This document shows positions 6,979 to 9,419 of a stretch of DNA of 9,419 nt, in pieces (within the stretch, counting starts at the first letter, position 1; every line of letters begins with the position of its first letter). The notes beneath the pieces were generated by a model. The model saw nothing but the letters and a program-made list of their open reading frames with translations. It was not told where the DNA came from and made no database searches. The position numbers and the translations under genes are program-made. Source of the DNA: Hyphomicrobiales bacterium (GTDB taxonomy: Bacteria > Pseudomonadota > Alphaproteobacteria > Rhizobiales > JAJFHB01); assembly GCA_021775795.1 (NCBI GenBank), contig JAJFHB010000073.1, positions 1 to 9,419 of the forward strand, given 5' to 3'.

Positions 6979-8059
6979 TGCAAACGCCACGTTTCGGGGG
7001 CACTATTACGACGGGCTGACGGCGCTTTCACGTCGGGTCATCGTGCGCCTTTCAACCAATATGCTGGTAATAAGCGACGCTGACGGCGTCGTCACCAACT
7101 GGACATACGTCGGTCTTACAGCACCAGAACCTGTCTCGGCACGCAAAACAACGCGGCTTGCGCACGAGGAAGCCAAGTCGGCAAGGCTTGTCGTTGAGGA
7201 TCCGCTGTTTGTTCCCGGTGTCCTATCGCGCGCGCCTCAGCTATCACGGGCGGCCGCCCATAAACGCAGTCTTGTCATCGCCTCCTTATGTTTTCTCGTT
7301 GCACTGGCAATGCTGGCCACAGGCTATGTAGTCGTCTCGGTCGCCCCTCAATTTGTCGCCAGGCTCATGCCGGACAGCTGGAGAACCAGTCTTGGTGAAC
7401 AGGTGGAACAACAGATGGTTGCCGGCACGCCCCAATGTTCGACACCTGAAGGGCTGGAGGCGATTGCAGCACTCGAGGATCGTCTGTCCGTCGGCGCGGC
7501 TCTGGAAGAAACCTTCACCATCAAAGTCTACGCCTTCGACTTCATCAACGCCTTTGCTCTGCCCGGGGGCACGATCGTTTTGAGCGGCGAACTCCTGCAA
7601 ACACAAAGCAGCGCCGATGCGATTGCAGGTGTTCTGGCCCACGAGTTCGGTCACATTCTTGAGCGTGATTCAGAGACAACCCTCGTTCGCCTCCTCGGTA
7701 TCTCCGCCATAACCGAAGCTGCCTTTGCCGGCAGCTCTCAGATGGGCAGTCTTGTAGGGGATGCCGCGGCCTTTCTGACCTTGATGAGCTACAGCCGTGA
7801 TGCCGAACGGCGCGCAGACGAGCATGCCGTTGAACTGCTTGAACAAGCTCAGATAGACTATGCGGGATTATTGAGTTTCTTCGAGTATGTGAATGAAACT
7901 GAAGATGGTGCCGAAGAAAGCACCCTCACTGCATTAGCCAGCAGTCATCCAGGTCTCTCTGAGCGCATCGAATCTCTTAAACAGGTTGAGCCTTGGCCAT
8001 CCCACCCTGCCCTAGACGAGGAACAATGGGCGGCCCTCCAGGCAATCTGCAATGACTAA
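6962..8059 (+). CDS. Membrane-anchored M48-family zinc metallopeptidase
   Basis: This is a 365-residue protease of the M48 (Ste24/HtpX/BepA-like) class. An N-terminal domain (about 9-56, YYDGLTALSRRVIVRL) is a short strand-rich module found ahead of some M48 peptidases. A single transmembrane helix (about 103-127) follows KR at 101-102, which predicts a cytoplasmic N-terminus and a periplasmic peptidase. HEFGH (227-231) supplies two zinc-binding histidines and the catalytic glutamate; Glu282 in SRDAERRADEHA is the expected third ligand. SSHPGLSERI (327-336) is a further family motif. Only two cysteines lie in the periplasmic part, Cys159 and Cys362, flanking the domain and able to form a disulfide. 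All catalytic residues are present. It overlaps the DUF898 gene by 17 bases and ends 7 bases from the convergent valS. The likely role is envelope protein turnover; the substrate is unknown. Confidence 0.9.
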   Translation: MSMSSNANATFRGHYYDGLTALSRRVIVRLSTNMLVISDADGVVTNWTYVGLTAPEPVSARKTTRLAHEEAKSARLVVEDPLFVPGVLSRAPQLSRAAAHKRSLVIASLCFLVALAMLATGYVVVSVAPQFVARLMPDSWRTSLGEQVEQQMVAGTPQCSTPEGLEAIAALEDRLSVGAALEETFTIKVYAFDFINAFALPGGTIVLSGELLQTQSSADAIAGVLAHEFGHILERDSETTLVRLLGISAITEAAFAGSSQMGSLVGDAAAFLTLMSYSRDAERRADEHAVELLEQAQIDYAGLLSFFEYVNETEDGAEESTLTALASSHPGLSERIESLKQVEPWPSHPALDEEQWAALQAICND

Positions 8060-8066
8060 CGCCTTG

Positions 8067-9419
<1,353 letters not shown>

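Overview
The window looks like an ordinary chromosomal segment of an alphaproteobacterium with moderate GC. This is an inference from the proteins (Dgt, ErpA-type carrier, IlvD and ValS of the types seen in that class) and from the gene neighbourhood. There is no sign of phage, transposon, plasmid, CRISPR, tRNA or rRNA. Eight protein-coding genes are supported, two of them cut by the window edges.

Layout: the window opens with the N-terminal end of a dGTPase-type gene (dgt, minus strand, 1-190). It is divergent from a forward cluster (301-2704): an ErpA/IscA-type iron-sulfur carrier, an unassigned fold-type-I PLP aminotransferase, and exonuclease III (xthA). A symmetric hairpin with A- and T-tracts (2708-2742) separates this cluster from a convergent reverse pair. 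In transcription order that pair is ilvD (dihydroxy-acid dehydratase) followed, after a single base, by an exported Sel1-repeat protein. About 450 bp without a convincing gene (5397-5850) lie upstream of ilvD and hold several palindromes, a hairpin, a tandem 9-mer and a possible ilvD leader. A forward pair follows: a polytopic DUF898/YjgN-type membrane protein and a membrane-anchored M48 zinc metallopeptidase, overlapping by 17 bases. The window ends with the C-terminal 450 residues of valyl-tRNA synthetase (valS) on the minus strand, only 7 bases from the protease stop codon.

Most of the content is housekeeping: nucleotide-pool control, Fe-S assembly, base-excision repair, branched-chain amino acid synthesis and tRNA charging. 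IlvD is itself an Fe-S enzyme, so an A-type carrier nearby is biochemically compatible, but there is no direct link. The parts with no settled function, and so the most worth following, are the coupled DUF898-M48 membrane module, the Sel1 protein coupled to ilvD, and the orphan aminotransferase inside the erpA-xthA cluster. I do not see a clear novel defence, mobile or RNA-based system.
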